Shown piece after piece: positions 15,427 through 22,708 of a DNA stretch of 22,708 nt. Location of the stretch: NCBI GenBank assembly GCA_965602635.1, contig CBFCZU010000039.1:1-22708 (forward strand), written 5' to 3'. Each line of letters opens with the position of its first letter. The stretch's first letter is position 1. The DNA comes from CBFCZU01 sp965602635. GTDB lineage: Bacteria > Planctomycetota > Phycisphaerae > SM23-33. The position numbers and the translations under genes are program-made. The notes under the pieces were generated by a model, which did no database searches, was not told the origin of the DNA, and worked only from the letters and a program-made list of their open reading frames with translations.

Positions 15427-17049
15427 ATGCCCGAGGTGGACCTCGCGAAGCGGCGGCGGATCATGCAGCGGTCGCGGAAGCTGGGGCACTGCATCTGCGA
15501 CCCGCGCAGGCCCTGCCCGTGTGACATCTTCAAGACGCAGGGGATCTGCCCGTGTGCCGGCGAGCGCCCCGACCCCGTTCCGATGGAGCAGGTCCGGCTG
15601 ACGGAGCTGGTCCACAACGCCGGGTGCGCTTCGAAGATCGCCCCCGCCGACCTGGAGGCCGTCCTGGCGCGCCTTCCGGGGGTGGACGACCCGGCCGTGA
15701 TCTCGGGCATACCCGCCGGCGACGATGCGGGAATCTACGCCATCGGCGACGGCATGACGCTGGTCCAGACGGTGGACGTCTTCACCCCCTGCGTGGACGA
15801 CCCGTACCTGTTCGGGCGCGTCTGCGCCGCCAACTGCATGTCGGACGTGTACGCGATGGGGGGCGTGCCGCGAACCGCCCTGAGCATCATCGGCTTTCCC
15901 GCCGAGACCCTCGATTCGCAGATCATGTACCACATGATGAAGGGCGCCATGGACGTATTCGCCGAGGCCCGGGTTGCCCTGATCGGCGGGCACAGCATCA
16001 AGGACGAGGAGATCAAGCTGGGCTTCGCGATCACCGGAACGATCGACGCGGAGTCGACCTTCGCCCACGACACGGCCCGGGTCGGCGACGTGCTGGTGCT
16101 GACCAAGCCGCTGGGCACCGGCGTGCTGAACTTCACTCGCCAGATCGGCCGGCCGGTGGGCGAGGGCATGGCTCAGGCGGAGCGTTCCATGGCCGAACTC
16201 AACAAGTCCGCCGCCGAGGCCATGACCGAAGTGGGCGTCTCGGCCTGCACCGACGTGACCGGCTTCGGGCTCTTCGGGCACCTCATCTCCATGGTGAGGC
16301 ACTCGGGCGTGACGGCCCAGATCTATGCCGACGCCCTGCCGGCCTTCGACGGCGTGGTCGAGGCACTGGCTGAGGGCGTCATCCCCGGCGCGACCGAGCG
16401 CAACCGCGAATATGTCGGAGACGACCTCCGCGTCGGCGACGGCGTGGCCGAGGAGCTGGTCCACCTCGGCTTCGACGCGCAGACCTCCGGGGGGCTGCTG
16501 ATCGCCGTGCCGGAGCAGAAACACGAAGCGCTGCTGGACGCCCTGGCCGCGCGCGGGGTGATGAGCGTCACCGTCGGGCGGATCGTCTCGGAATCGAGCG
16601 GGCAGATCGTGATCACCAATGCCGGCGGGTCCGCGGCGGCCGTGGCGGACAAGACGCAAGAGACAGACGAAATGGTGAAGCACGAGCCATCCGGTGATGA
16701 GGCGCATTCGGCCCCCTGTTGCGCAGACGCCGCCAGCGAGGCGCCCGGCTCCGGAGCTTCGGCCGATGCGAAGAAGGCCTACGTGCAACTGCTCCGCAGC
16801 ACCCAGGCCGCCGGCGCGATCGACGCCAGGACCAAGGAGCTGATCGCCTATGCCCTGGTAGCGCTTCAGTGCTGCGGGCCATGCATCACCAGGCATCGAG
16901 AGGTGGCGTTCGAAATGGGAATCACCGAGGCTGAGCTGGACGAAGCCGTCTGGTCGGCCACGGCCATGGGCGGGTCGTGCGTCAGGGTCTTCTACGACGA
17001 GTGGCTCAAGAACGGCACAACCGGCGAGGCCGGCGCCTGCTGCCCGTAG
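15427..17049 (+). CDS. selD: Selenophosphate synthetase fused to an AhpD-like domain, with Cys-rich N-terminus
   Basis: 540-residue protein making selenophosphate from selenide and ATP. Three parts are visible. Residues 1-50 are an unusual Cys-rich leader with three CxC pairs (Cys22/24, 30/32, 41/43), possibly a metal or selenium relay. Residues about 55-405 are SelD, with catalytic Cys67 and Lys70 (NAGCASKI), the AGDDAG glycine-rich loop and late motifs TDVTGFGLFGH and QTSGGLL. Cys, not Sec, is at the active site. A linker with a Cys pair leads to residues about 450-525, a carboxymuconolactone decarboxylase/AhpD-like domain with C483-GP-C486 and His490 (CxxCxxxH peroxidase motif). The protein ends GACCP. 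GGAAGGAG precedes the ATG. SelD normally stops before the fusion; the added domain may reduce selenium or shield selenide (inference). Confidence 0.95.
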   Translation: MPEVDLAKRRRIMQRSRKLGHCICDPRRPCPCDIFKTQGICPCAGERPDPVPMEQVRLTELVHNAGCASKIAPADLEAVLARLPGVDDPAVISGIPAGDDAGIYAIGDGMTLVQTVDVFTPCVDDPYLFGRVCAANCMSDVYAMGGVPRTALSIIGFPAETLDSQIMYHMMKGAMDVFAEARVALIGGHSIKDEEIKLGFAITGTIDAESTFAHDTARVGDVLVLTKPLGTGVLNFTRQIGRPVGEGMAQAERSMAELNKSAAEAMTEVGVSACTDVTGFGLFGHLISMVRHSGVTAQIYADALPAFDGVVEALAEGVIPGATERNREYVGDDLRVGDGVAEELVHLGFDAQTSGGLLIAVPEQKHEALLDALAARGVMSVTVGRIVSESSGQIVITNAGGSAAAVADKTQETDEMVKHEPSGDEAHSAPCCADAASEAPGSGASADAKKAYVQLLRSTQAAGAIDARTKELIAYALVALQCCGPCITRHREVAFEMGITEAELDEAVWSATAMGGSCVRVFYDEWLKNGTTGEAGACCP

Positions 17050-17067
17050 CGCAGGACGAAGCCTGCG
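17050..17067 (+). terminator. Small hairpin after selD
   Basis: CGCAGG (17050-17055), a 6-nt loop and CCTGCG (17062-17067) form a 6-bp stem one base after the stop codon, with no clear T tract. A weak terminator or attenuator is possible. Confidence 0.25.
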
Positions 17068-17071
17068 AGCC

Positions 17072-17100
17072 TTGAAAACCAGGCCGATATTACGTACGAT
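17072..17100 (+). promoter_or_regulatory. Candidate promoter of the thioredoxin-fold lipoprotein gene
   Basis: TTGAAA (17072-17077), a 17-bp spacer and TACGAT (17095-17100) lie about 48 nt upstream of the ATG at 17148. Both hexamers match consensus well. Confidence 0.55.
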
Positions 17101-17147
17101 CATATGTGAGGGATTCACGGGTTCGGTGGCCTTACCGGAGTGCCGGA

Positions 17148-18194
17148 ATGAAGATCCAGCTTCGTGGTGTTCGGTTGCGTTGGCCGGCCAGGAGCGCCGG
17201 CCGTTTCAGCCTCGTCGCGGCGGCGGTCGCGGTCCTCTTGCCGCTGGTCCTCGCCGGGTGCAAGGGCAGGACGACGACGAAGACGGCACTTGAAGGGGAG
17301 GCACTGCGCGAGAGATTCCTCGACCAGCACCGGCTCAAGGGGCAGGTCGCCCTGATCGAGTTCGGTCAGGTCGGCTGCGAACTGAGCGACCAGGGGCTCA
17401 AGCAGATGGCCTTGCTGCACCGGGAGAAGTCGATCCCCGGCCTGTCGTTCGTCCGCGTGGAGGCCTCGGATAACGCCGCCGCCGTCGAGAAGTATTATCA
17501 GGGCATGTCGCTTGAGTTCCCGCTGCATCGCGATCCGGACACGTCCGTCGGCCGGGCCTTCAGCGCGACCGCCTACCCGACGTTCATTGTCGTGGGCAAG
17601 TTCGGCCGCGTGCGCTATCGTGGCAGGTTCCCCTCCGAGAGGCTCGGCGAGTGGGTCGCCGCCCTGCGCGCCGAGAAGACCGACCCCGGCCCCGGCGTGG
17701 CCCTGCTGGGCGCCCCGGTGCTCGACGTCCCGAAGCTGCTTGCCCAGACCAAGCTGCCAGACCTGGGCGGCAGGGAGCGGACCCTCGGGCGGCTCATGGG
17801 CTCCGGGGGGCTGATGCTTATGTTCGTTGACACCACCTGCCCCTATACCCGGCAAGCGATGGATGACATCCCGACGGTCGCCAGCTCGCTTTCGGAGCTG
17901 AGGATCAACACCGTCCTGATCAACATCGACGACCCCGAGCAGGCCGTGAAGAGCACCTTCGCGGCCCGCCCGGTCGGTGCCATGGTGATATACGACGTCA
18001 CCTCCAGGACGAGGAACTACTGGAACGTCCATTACGTCCCCACCGTGGTTTACATCGATCCCGAGCGGAAGATAGGCTACAAGGGCGGGGCCGTCTGGGC
18101 TGACCTGGGCGCGGCGATAGAAGAAGCCAGGGGCCTGGCCAAGGGCACGGTGAGCTTCGAGGCAGAGGGAACGGAGTACGGGTGAGGCAAGTAA
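17148..18194 (+). CDS. Candidate selenoprotein: double-thioredoxin-fold lipoprotein ending Gly-Sec-Gly-Lys
   Basis: ATG at 17148 follows GGAG. A lipobox (LVLAGC) marks Cys38 as the lipid-anchored residue of the mature periplasmic protein. Domain 1 (about 60-175) is thioredoxin-like with a monothiol site GQVGCELS (Cys77-x-x-Ser80) and cis-Pro motif AYPTFIVV. Domain 2 (about 205-330) has TTCPYT (Cys-x-x-Thr) and cis-Pro VPTVVYI. Conventionally it stops at TGA 18183 after EYG. Readthrough adds Sec346-Gly-Lys and stops at TAA 18192, recalling the C-terminal Gly-Cys-Sec-Gly tail of animal thioredoxin reductases. The following hairpin has the same ATGGC loop as the gene at 14052. A periplasmic thiol/selenol reductase is inferred; SAO loci are reported to contain a thioredoxin-like (seleno)protein, SaoT, but I cannot confirm identity. 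Confidence 0.72.
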
Positions 18195-18219
18195 CGCCTT
18201 GGCTGTCATGGCGACAGCC
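18183..18219 (+). promoter_or_regulatory. Candidate SECIS 3: UGA plus ATGGC-loop hairpin
   Basis: After TGA (18183-18185), GGCTGTC (18201-18207), loop ATGGC (18208-18212) and GACAGCC (18213-18219) form a perfect 7-bp stem. The loop starts 22 nt after the UGA. The hairpin lies beyond the TAA at 18192, so its conservation cannot come from protein coding. It could instead be read as a terminator, but no T tract follows. Confidence 0.7.
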
Positions 18220-18233
18220 CAGCGGCTCGGCAA

Positions 18234-18327
18234 CGGAGGTGAATGGGAATCGAACCCACCTGGGACTTTGTCGAGCCCCACACTGGTTTTGAAGACCAGG
18301 GGCGCCACCAGGTCGCCCGTCACCTCC
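18234..18327 (-). tRNA. selC: tRNA-Sec (anticodon UCA)
   Basis: 94-nt tRNA on the minus strand. It has the bacterial tRNA-Sec architecture: an 8-bp acceptor stem (GGAGGTGA with TCACCTCC), a 5-bp T stem with loop TTCGATT, a 5-bp anticodon stem with loop CTTCAAA (anticodon UCA at 18290-18292), a D arm GGGCG...CGCCC and a long variable arm GGGGCT...AGTCCC (6 bp, one G-U). The discriminator base is G and CCA is not encoded. It is charged with Ser, converted to Sec by SelA and decodes UGA with SelB. It faces the lipoprotein gene, only 14 bp from the candidate SECIS 3 hairpin. Confidence 0.97.
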
Positions 18328-18517
18328 GGATTGCATGACATATTGGGGGCAAGGGGGGCGAAGGGCAAGATCATTCCATTGTGCGCAGCGGACCGCCGGA
18401 TCGCAGGGGAGGTGTAGACCTATCGGGTTATGGCGTTTTCCTGATTTTTTCCTTGCAGAACTGCCGATTTGAGCAAAGAATAGCTCCGGATATGGACATC
18501 TGGTTAGGGGAGAAGCT
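18328..18517. other. AT-richer intergenic region between tRNA-Sec and the TPR-like gene
   Basis: About 190 bp. The stretch from about 18421 is clearly lower in GC than its neighbours. It holds the promoter described for the gene at 18518 and must hold the tRNA-Sec promoter on the minus strand, for which I see only loose matches (a TTGCCC and an AATATG-like box). No gene seen. Confidence 0.5.
18453..18481 (+). promoter_or_regulatory. Candidate promoter of the TPR-like UGA gene
   Basis: TTGCAG (18453-18458), a 17-bp spacer and AAGAAT (18476-18481) give a start site near 18488, about 30 nt before the ATG at 18518. This supports initiation at 18518 rather than downstream of the UGA. Confidence 0.5.
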
Positions 18518-19549
18518 ATGCGAACGACACGTCTGTTATCGTTTGGCGTTTGCGTGAGCGCACTGATCTCTCTGCTATGTTACCCGAAGCTATGCGAGGG
18601 AGGGTGAGGCTCCAGCCGCAGCAGATCAACCCGTGGCGGGTTGGTAAGGAGAAGGTCCGCTAGCGTCAAGAGAACCGCCGCCCAGAACCGCAAGCGGGCG
18701 CAGGAGGCAAAGAGCAAGAGCTTGGAGAAGTGCATCGCCGATGCCCGGCGGGCTCTTGCCGCTGACCAAGTCGCCCGAGCAGTTCACTTCTACAGGCGTG
18801 CACTCGGCATTGCTGGAAGCGACAAGACCATGCGCGCGAAGGTTGTGGCTCTCGGTGGCGAGATCGACCCGCGCGGCCAGGCGATGCTGGACGAAGCGGA
18901 CAAGAAGTACGCCGCCGGCGATTATCTCGGCGCTCTGACGGACTATCAGCGCGTCGCCGCACTCTTCCGGGTAAGTGGCCTGTCGTCCGGGAAGAAGGCG
19001 GCAGCGAAGCTGGCCGAGGCCGAGAAGGACCCGAAGGTGGCTGCGGCCCTCAAAGAGGTCAAGGCCGCCGTCCTCTTCGAGCGGGTCACCGCCAGGATCG
19101 AGGCCGCCCGGACCAAGATGCTCGAGAGCATGGCTGCGCTGGCAGCCAGCGCCGGCGCCGACCCGGACAATACGCCGGACGATGCTCCCCTCACGGCCGT
19201 CGTGTCGGGGATGAAGGCGGATCACCAGGCGGAGGTCGTCGATACACTCACGACCATCGTCAAGCTTTACAGCGACACCCCCACCGGCCAGAAGGCCGCC
19301 CCGATGCTTGAGATGCTCAAGTCTGACAAGAAGACCATGGCCGCCATCGAGGCGTGGAAGGCGGACGAGGCCGTCAGGCAGCTTCTGGCCAAGGGGAAGA
19401 TGTACGAAGCGGCCTCGATGTACAAGCAGGCGGCCGGATACTATCAGCAACTGCTCACTAAGCATCCCAAGAGCGAGTATGCCGCGCAGGCCGGCAAGGC
19501 CCTGGCGAAGATCAAGGCCAAACAGCCGAGGGCCTTGTCGCCGAACTGA
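18518..19549 (+). CDS. Candidate exported TPR-like selenoprotein, Sec30 by UGA readthrough
   Basis: ATG at 18518 has the best ribosome site in the region (AGGGGAG, 5-nt spacing) and a promoter upstream. The first 29 codons encode a basic N-terminus and hydrophobic core (SALISLLC), a signal peptide, ending Cys26-Glu-Gly-Gly. Codon 30 is TGA (18605-18607), followed in the same frame by Gly-Ser-Ser and 313 codons to TGA 19547. The body is helical with TPR-like repeats (KKYAAGDYLGALTDYQRVA; KMYEAASMYKQAAGYYQQLL). Without Sec insertion the only start would be TTG 18641, which gives an unexported, basic N-terminus and lies inside the hairpin. The Cys-x3-Sec spacing mirrors the Sec-x3-Cys of the gene at 14052. 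A recent nonsense mutation is the main alternative. Confidence 0.72.
18605..18645 (+). promoter_or_regulatory. Candidate SECIS 2: UGA plus GTGGC-loop hairpin
   Basis: After TGA (18605-18607), bases 18625-18632 pair with 18638-18645 (8 bp, one T-G), leaving loop GTGGC (18633-18637), or TGG if the inner G-C also pairs. The pentaloop starts 25 nt after the UGA. The closing context C-GTGGC-G matches the other two hairpins except for one purine exchange. Confidence 0.7.
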
Positions 19550-19731
19550 CGTGGCCCCGGCCGGACGCAGCGTGCAGCATCAGTTTCTTGGCAGTGGCGG
19601 GTGAGACGGCGCAGGAGCCGAGCAGCGATTAGGCTGCGCCTGCCGCGCAGGGGCCGCCCTCGGCCGGGGGTCAAAGCTGCCTCTGTCTTTATCCAATTCC
19701 CGCCCGCTGAGCCGGTCGGCAAGCAGCAGTC
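19550..19731. other. 182-bp gap between convergent genes
   Basis: No gene is seen. A perfect 6-bp hairpin CTGCGC-CTGCC-GCGCAG (19634-19650) lies centrally and may help end transcription from one side; it lacks a T tract. Confidence 0.35.
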
Positions 19732-21801
19732 TCACAGGACTCCCTTGGCCTCGATCACGCAGAAATGCTTCAGGGCGGGGATCGTCACCTTCCCATCCCG
19801 CGCCGCCTGGCTCGAAGCGCCAGACTCCAGCAGCGTGTGCACCGTGACATCGCTCGCCTTGTGGGGGCCCAGGTGGACCGTCACGGGCCCGCCGTCCTCC
19901 TGGCTGTGCAGGTTGCACAGGCAGACCAGCAGGTCGCCGCCACGCTTCCAGTACTCCGCCAGCGTCCACCGCGGGCCCTCCGCCCGCAGCATGCTGCCCG
20001 CCAGGGCGCTGAGCTCGCCCATGATCTCCGCCTCGTTGGCCGGCGGGACAATGTCCTTCGCCGCCACCTGTCGCTCCGGCATGTACGGGTCTCGCGTCAT
20101 GTCCAGCGGGGCCGCCGGCGTGATGCTCTTAACCAGCACCACCTTGCCCTTGCCGAGATCGGCCGTCAGCCGGTTGGGCATCGCGCTCCAGTCCAGCTCC
20201 GGCACCCAGTGCGGCGGCCCGAAGTATTCGAGGCTGGGTATCGACCCGCCGAACAGGTGCTCGAAGGCATGGCTCCGCCGCAGCCGTGCCCGCTCGTCGC
20301 GCGTGCCGGCCGGGCCCAGCAGCAGCAGCTTCCCGCCGCCGCGGACGAACTCGGTGATGATCTCGACCTGGCGGTCCGAGACGCACTGCGTCCCCGGCAG
20401 CACCAGCACCTGCCGCCCGGCCAGGAACTTCTCCAATCCGGCGTCGAAGACGATGGTGAACGGCAGGTGGTGCTCGAAGAGCATCTGCTCGACCGCGCAG
20501 GCCTCCCAGACCGGCGTGTGCCGGATGAAGGCCAGCGTGCTGTTGCCCCGCCAGAGGGCGATCGGGGCGATGGTGCTCTCCCGGCCGACCAGGACGTCGA
20601 TGTGCCGGTCGCCCCAGTCGATGACGTCGCGGACGTCGTCGAGCATCTGTCGGCTCGCCGCCAGCGGCCCGATCACGCCGAAGTTGCTCGCCTCCCTGGC
20701 GAAGGTCATCGTGTGCGACAGCGCAACCAGCTTGCTGGGCCTGTCCACCTCGCCCCAGAAGCCGCCTCTGCCGGAGAACCCGTAGTTGCCCTTGATCTTG
20801 GGGAAGCGGGCGTCCGTGGAGATGCGGACCCCCCCCTCAGCCTGGCGGGCCTGGTCGGGGTGCCGCTCGTCCATCACGACTCGCCCCTGCCCGGCCTGCA
20901 CGACCACCCCCGGCCGCCAGAACGACTCCTCCATGCTGAAGTTCACGCCCACCTTCTCCAGCCGCTCGTCAAGGTCGATGCCGCGGCTGAAGAGGGCGTT
21001 GTAGCGCAGCAGGTCGCAGCCGCCGTTGAAGGTGAAGCTGGTCTCCGGCGACCGCGAGCGAATGAAGTCGCGGTGCTCGATGAGGTACTCGGTGACGGTC
21101 GCGCTCTGCCAGCGGGCCCACTCCTGGAGCAGGGGGTCCTTGACGATCCGGTGGGCGTCGGGTGGGTAGTAGATCGGATCGAAGCGCGGCAGGTCAACGG
21201 CGTCGAAGGAGGGGATGCCGAACTCGCGCTCGGCCTCCTGCTGGGTGTACTTGCTCCGCAGATAGCCGCGGAAGCTCTCGCGCCCCATGTCGGTCCATGA
21301 GGGCGGCGGGGTCGGGTTGTCGACGGCCAGGTGCGCCGGCTTGAAGAGGGCGAAGATGTACTCGAGGATCTTCCGCTGATATTCCCGAAAGGCCAGGCAG
21401 GCCGGATCGACGTACCGCCGGAATGTCTGCCCGCCCCAGGGGATGAAGTCGCCGTTCTGCTGCCGGCCAAGCCAGTCGACCGCGTGGGGCAGCTCGAGCA
21501 GGAAGGTCTCGTAGTAGACCGGGAACCCCTGGAAATAGACGCTGGTGGCGATGCCGTACTTCGCGGCGTCCTCGGCGAAGCGGGCCGCCCGCTCGATCAG
21601 CGGCTTCTCGTACTCCAGGCCGAAGCCCTTGCTGCAGGCGATCTGGGCGCTGCTGACGCCGAGCTCGCCGAGGGTCTCGAGGTTCTCCTTCGAGGTCTCG
21701 TATCGCCATCGCTCCCACTCCTGGGCGGTGGTGTTGCCCGTCCGAAGACGATGGAAGATCGGCTCGTGAGCCCCGACGTGATAGGCGATTCGCTCTTTCA
21801 T
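19732..21801 (-). CDS. GH42-like glycoside hydrolase / beta-galactosidase-trimerisation-domain protein
   Basis: 689-residue protein starting at ATG 21801. The N-terminal 400 residues resemble a TIM-barrel family related to GH42 and alpha-amylase-family proteins, with segments such as LGELGVSSAQIACS, SVYFQGFP and FTFNGGCD. Residues about 430-530 resemble the GH42 trimerisation (flavodoxin-like) domain, with LPFTIVFDAG, GRQVLVLPGTQCVSD and FVRGGGKLLLLGPAGTRDE. The C-terminal part is beta-rich. There is no signal peptide and no good ribosome site. The catalytic Glu pair cannot be placed with confidence, so activity on galactosides is only suggested. The gene probably has no link with the selenium genes. 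Confidence 0.75.
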   Translation of the reverse strand: MKERIAYHVGAHEPIFHRLRTGNTTAQEWERWRYETSKENLETLGELGVSSAQIACSKGFGLEYEKPLIERAARFAEDAAKYGIATSVYFQGFPVYYETFLLELPHAVDWLGRQQNGDFIPWGGQTFRRYVDPACLAFREYQRKILEYIFALFKPAHLAVDNPTPPPSWTDMGRESFRGYLRSKYTQQEAEREFGIPSFDAVDLPRFDPIYYPPDAHRIVKDPLLQEWARWQSATVTEYLIEHRDFIRSRSPETSFTFNGGCDLLRYNALFSRGIDLDERLEKVGVNFSMEESFWRPGVVVQAGQGRVVMDERHPDQARQAEGGVRISTDARFPKIKGNYGFSGRGGFWGEVDRPSKLVALSHTMTFAREASNFGVIGPLAASRQMLDDVRDVIDWGDRHIDVLVGRESTIAPIALWRGNSTLAFIRHTPVWEACAVEQMLFEHHLPFTIVFDAGLEKFLAGRQVLVLPGTQCVSDRQVEIITEFVRGGGKLLLLGPAGTRDERARLRRSHAFEHLFGGSIPSLEYFGPPHWVPELDWSAMPNRLTADLGKGKVVLVKSITPAAPLDMTRDPYMPERQVAAKDIVPPANEAEIMGELSALAGSMLRAEGPRWTLAEYWKRGGDLLVCLCNLHSQEDGGPVTVHLGPHKASDVTVHTLLESGASSQAARDGKVTIPALKHFCVIEAKGVL

Positions 21802-21916
21802 GGCAGCATTTTCTAACCGCCGGAGCGTCGATGCTCAACTGTCGATTGCCGATCCGCCCGGACTGCGCCGCGGGCCTTCGACCGGTCGGCAGTCTGCCGA
21901 GGACAGGCCAACAGGC

Positions 21917-21937
21917 AAAAAGCCACGGCCGTGCTCT
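21917..21937 (-). terminator. Possible intrinsic terminator after the dockerin gene
   Basis: Read on the minus strand, a short GC stem around CACGGCCGTG is followed by GC and five T residues, just after the dockerin gene stop. The stem is imperfect. Confidence 0.4.
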
Positions 21938-21939
21938 GG

Positions 21940-22708
21940 TCAGGCGTGGAGGGGGGCCTTCAGTTGCACCAGGCCGAGGATGTCCACGAGGTCGTCTTCG
22001 AGGGCGGCAAGGCCGTGGGAGGGGCTACGCATCCCGGCCGCGCCAGTGTCCGTCAGGAGGATCTGCTCCACTTCCTCAGGAACTCCGGCCGGGGCAATGG
22101 CGCGGAGCCTGTTCACAGGCCACGCGGGCACATCGCGCCCATCCTCGTTGCTGCCCGCCAGATCGGATCCCGACGGCGTCCCTCCTGCATGGCTGGTCCA
22201 GCCTCCCAGGCCGGCGGACACGCTGGGCCTGAGCTGCGCCACTGACGATCGCGCGATTGCGCCCCTGCCTGCTTCGCCCACAAGTTCGGACTCCGGCAGT
22301 TGGGCCGCGGCTGTGGCTGCGACTTCCTGCTCCACCGCGTCGCCAACCATGCCGGTGGACGCTACCGCAGGAACGACGGGGTCATAGTTCATGGACCAGA
22401 CGATGTAATCCAGGCCATCAATGTAGCCATCGCCTGTGAAGTCGCCCTCCGCCCAGCCTCCGCTCTGGTGGTAGTTGGTGGACCAGATGACGTAGTCGAG
22501 GCCATCGACGATGTCATCCCCGTTGGCATCGCCGGGGTAGGCCCCACCTGCCCAGGCGTACAGCACGCTCACGTCGTGGTCATACTCGTTCGTGACGGCC
22601 AGGTCCGCCCGCCCGTCGCCGTTGAAGTCCGCGGAAACGATGCCCCACGCGCCATTCCCCACGCCCACGTCCTGCCGGCGGCCGAAGCCGCCCCCGGACA
22701 GGCCGTAC
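21940..22708 (-). CDS. Secreted FG-GAP/dockerin type I protein, C-terminal part (5' end outside window)
   Basis: The last about 255 residues of a protein that continues beyond the window edge. An FG-GAP/VCBS-type Ca-binding repeat (SADFNGDGRADLAVTN) comes first, then a dockerin type I domain with two Ca-binding loops, GDANGDDIVDGLDYVIW and GDFTGDGYIDGLDYIVW. A low-complexity Ala/Gly/Ser-rich tail of about 135 residues ends near LAALEDDLVDILGL. Planctomycetes carry many secreted proteins of this build, used at the cell surface or extracellularly. Without the N-terminus the activity cannot be told. An apparent GTG start at 22668 is internal, since the frame is open to the window end. Confidence 0.85.
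   Translation of the reverse strand, partial: YGLSGGGFGRRQDVGVGNGAWGIVSADFNGDGRADLAVTNEYDHDVSVLYAWAGGAYPGDANGDDIVDGLDYVIWSTNYHQSGGWAEGDFTGDGYIDGLDYIVWSMNYDPVVPAVASTGMVGDAVEQEVAATAAAQLPESELVGEAGRGAIARSSVAQLRPSVSAGLGGWTSHAGGTPSGSDLAGSNEDGRDVPAWPVNRLRAIAPAGVPEEVEQILLTDTGAAGMRSPSHGLAALEDDLVDILGLVQLKAPLHA

Noticed and set aside
18641..19549. TTG at 18641 as the start of the TPR-like gene
   Set aside because: It lies inside the hairpin stem and gives no signal peptide; the ATG at 18518 has a much better ribosome site and promoter. It remains the fallback if Sec insertion is disproved.
19547..19731. Open frame after the TGA of the TPR-like gene
   Set aside because: The translated tail is Arg-rich noise and no matching hairpin follows at the right distance.
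1..22708. CRISPR arrays, insertion sequences, integrases or attachment sites
   Set aside because: No repeat-spacer pattern, transposase, terminal inverted repeats or target duplications were found on reading both strands.

Overview
The window is high-GC bacterial DNA with the character of a planctomycete (Phycisphaerae-like). It has many short operons on both strands, secreted proteins of unknown family, a Ca-binding dockerin plus FG-GAP protein, a GH42-like glycosidase, and Gfo/Idh/MocA and M55 genes. This assignment is inferred from gene content; there is no rRNA or marker gene to prove it.

Layout. Positions 1-7214 hold general metabolism: a 2-hydroxyacid dehydrogenase (partial, -), an Fe-S aldo/keto reductase (+), a secreted ankyrin-repeat protein (-), a nitrilase-family amidase (-), a Gfo/Idh/MocA oxidoreductase (+) and an M55 aminopeptidase (+). 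Positions 7500-10287 form a three-gene ABC importer operon: a lipoprotein binding protein with a Cys-Cys-Cys-Val-Cys cluster, a permease and an ATPase. It resembles the SAO (selenocysteine-assisted organometal) transporter SaoB-SaoP-SaoA, here in a cysteine form. Positions 10554-19549 are a selenocysteine island: selA, selB, an unusual selD (Cys-rich N-terminus plus C-terminal AhpD-like domain) and tRNA-Sec (UCA). Positions 19732-22708 hold a glycoside hydrolase-like protein and the C-terminal part of a dockerin protein, both on the minus strand.

Main discovery. Three exported proteins interspersed with the Sec machinery appear to be selenoproteins that normal gene calling would truncate or mis-start. 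Each has an in-frame UGA in the context Gly-UGA-Gly (GGC/GGG TGA GGC). Each UGA is followed by a perfect hairpin whose pentaloop is (A/G)TGGC closed by a C-G pair, 20, 22 and 25 nt after the UGA. They are (a) a 439-residue secreted protein with Sec398 and a 41-residue extension ending in a plausible beta-rich domain; (b) a thioredoxin-fold lipoprotein ending Gly-Sec-Gly-Lys; and (c) a TPR-like exported protein with Sec30 just after its signal peptide. The shared loop suggests one lineage-specific SECIS read by the SelB encoded beside it. I infer an envelope selenium/thiol redox system, possibly linked to soft-metal or organometal handling through the ABC importer. Sec insertion itself is not demonstrated by sequence alone.
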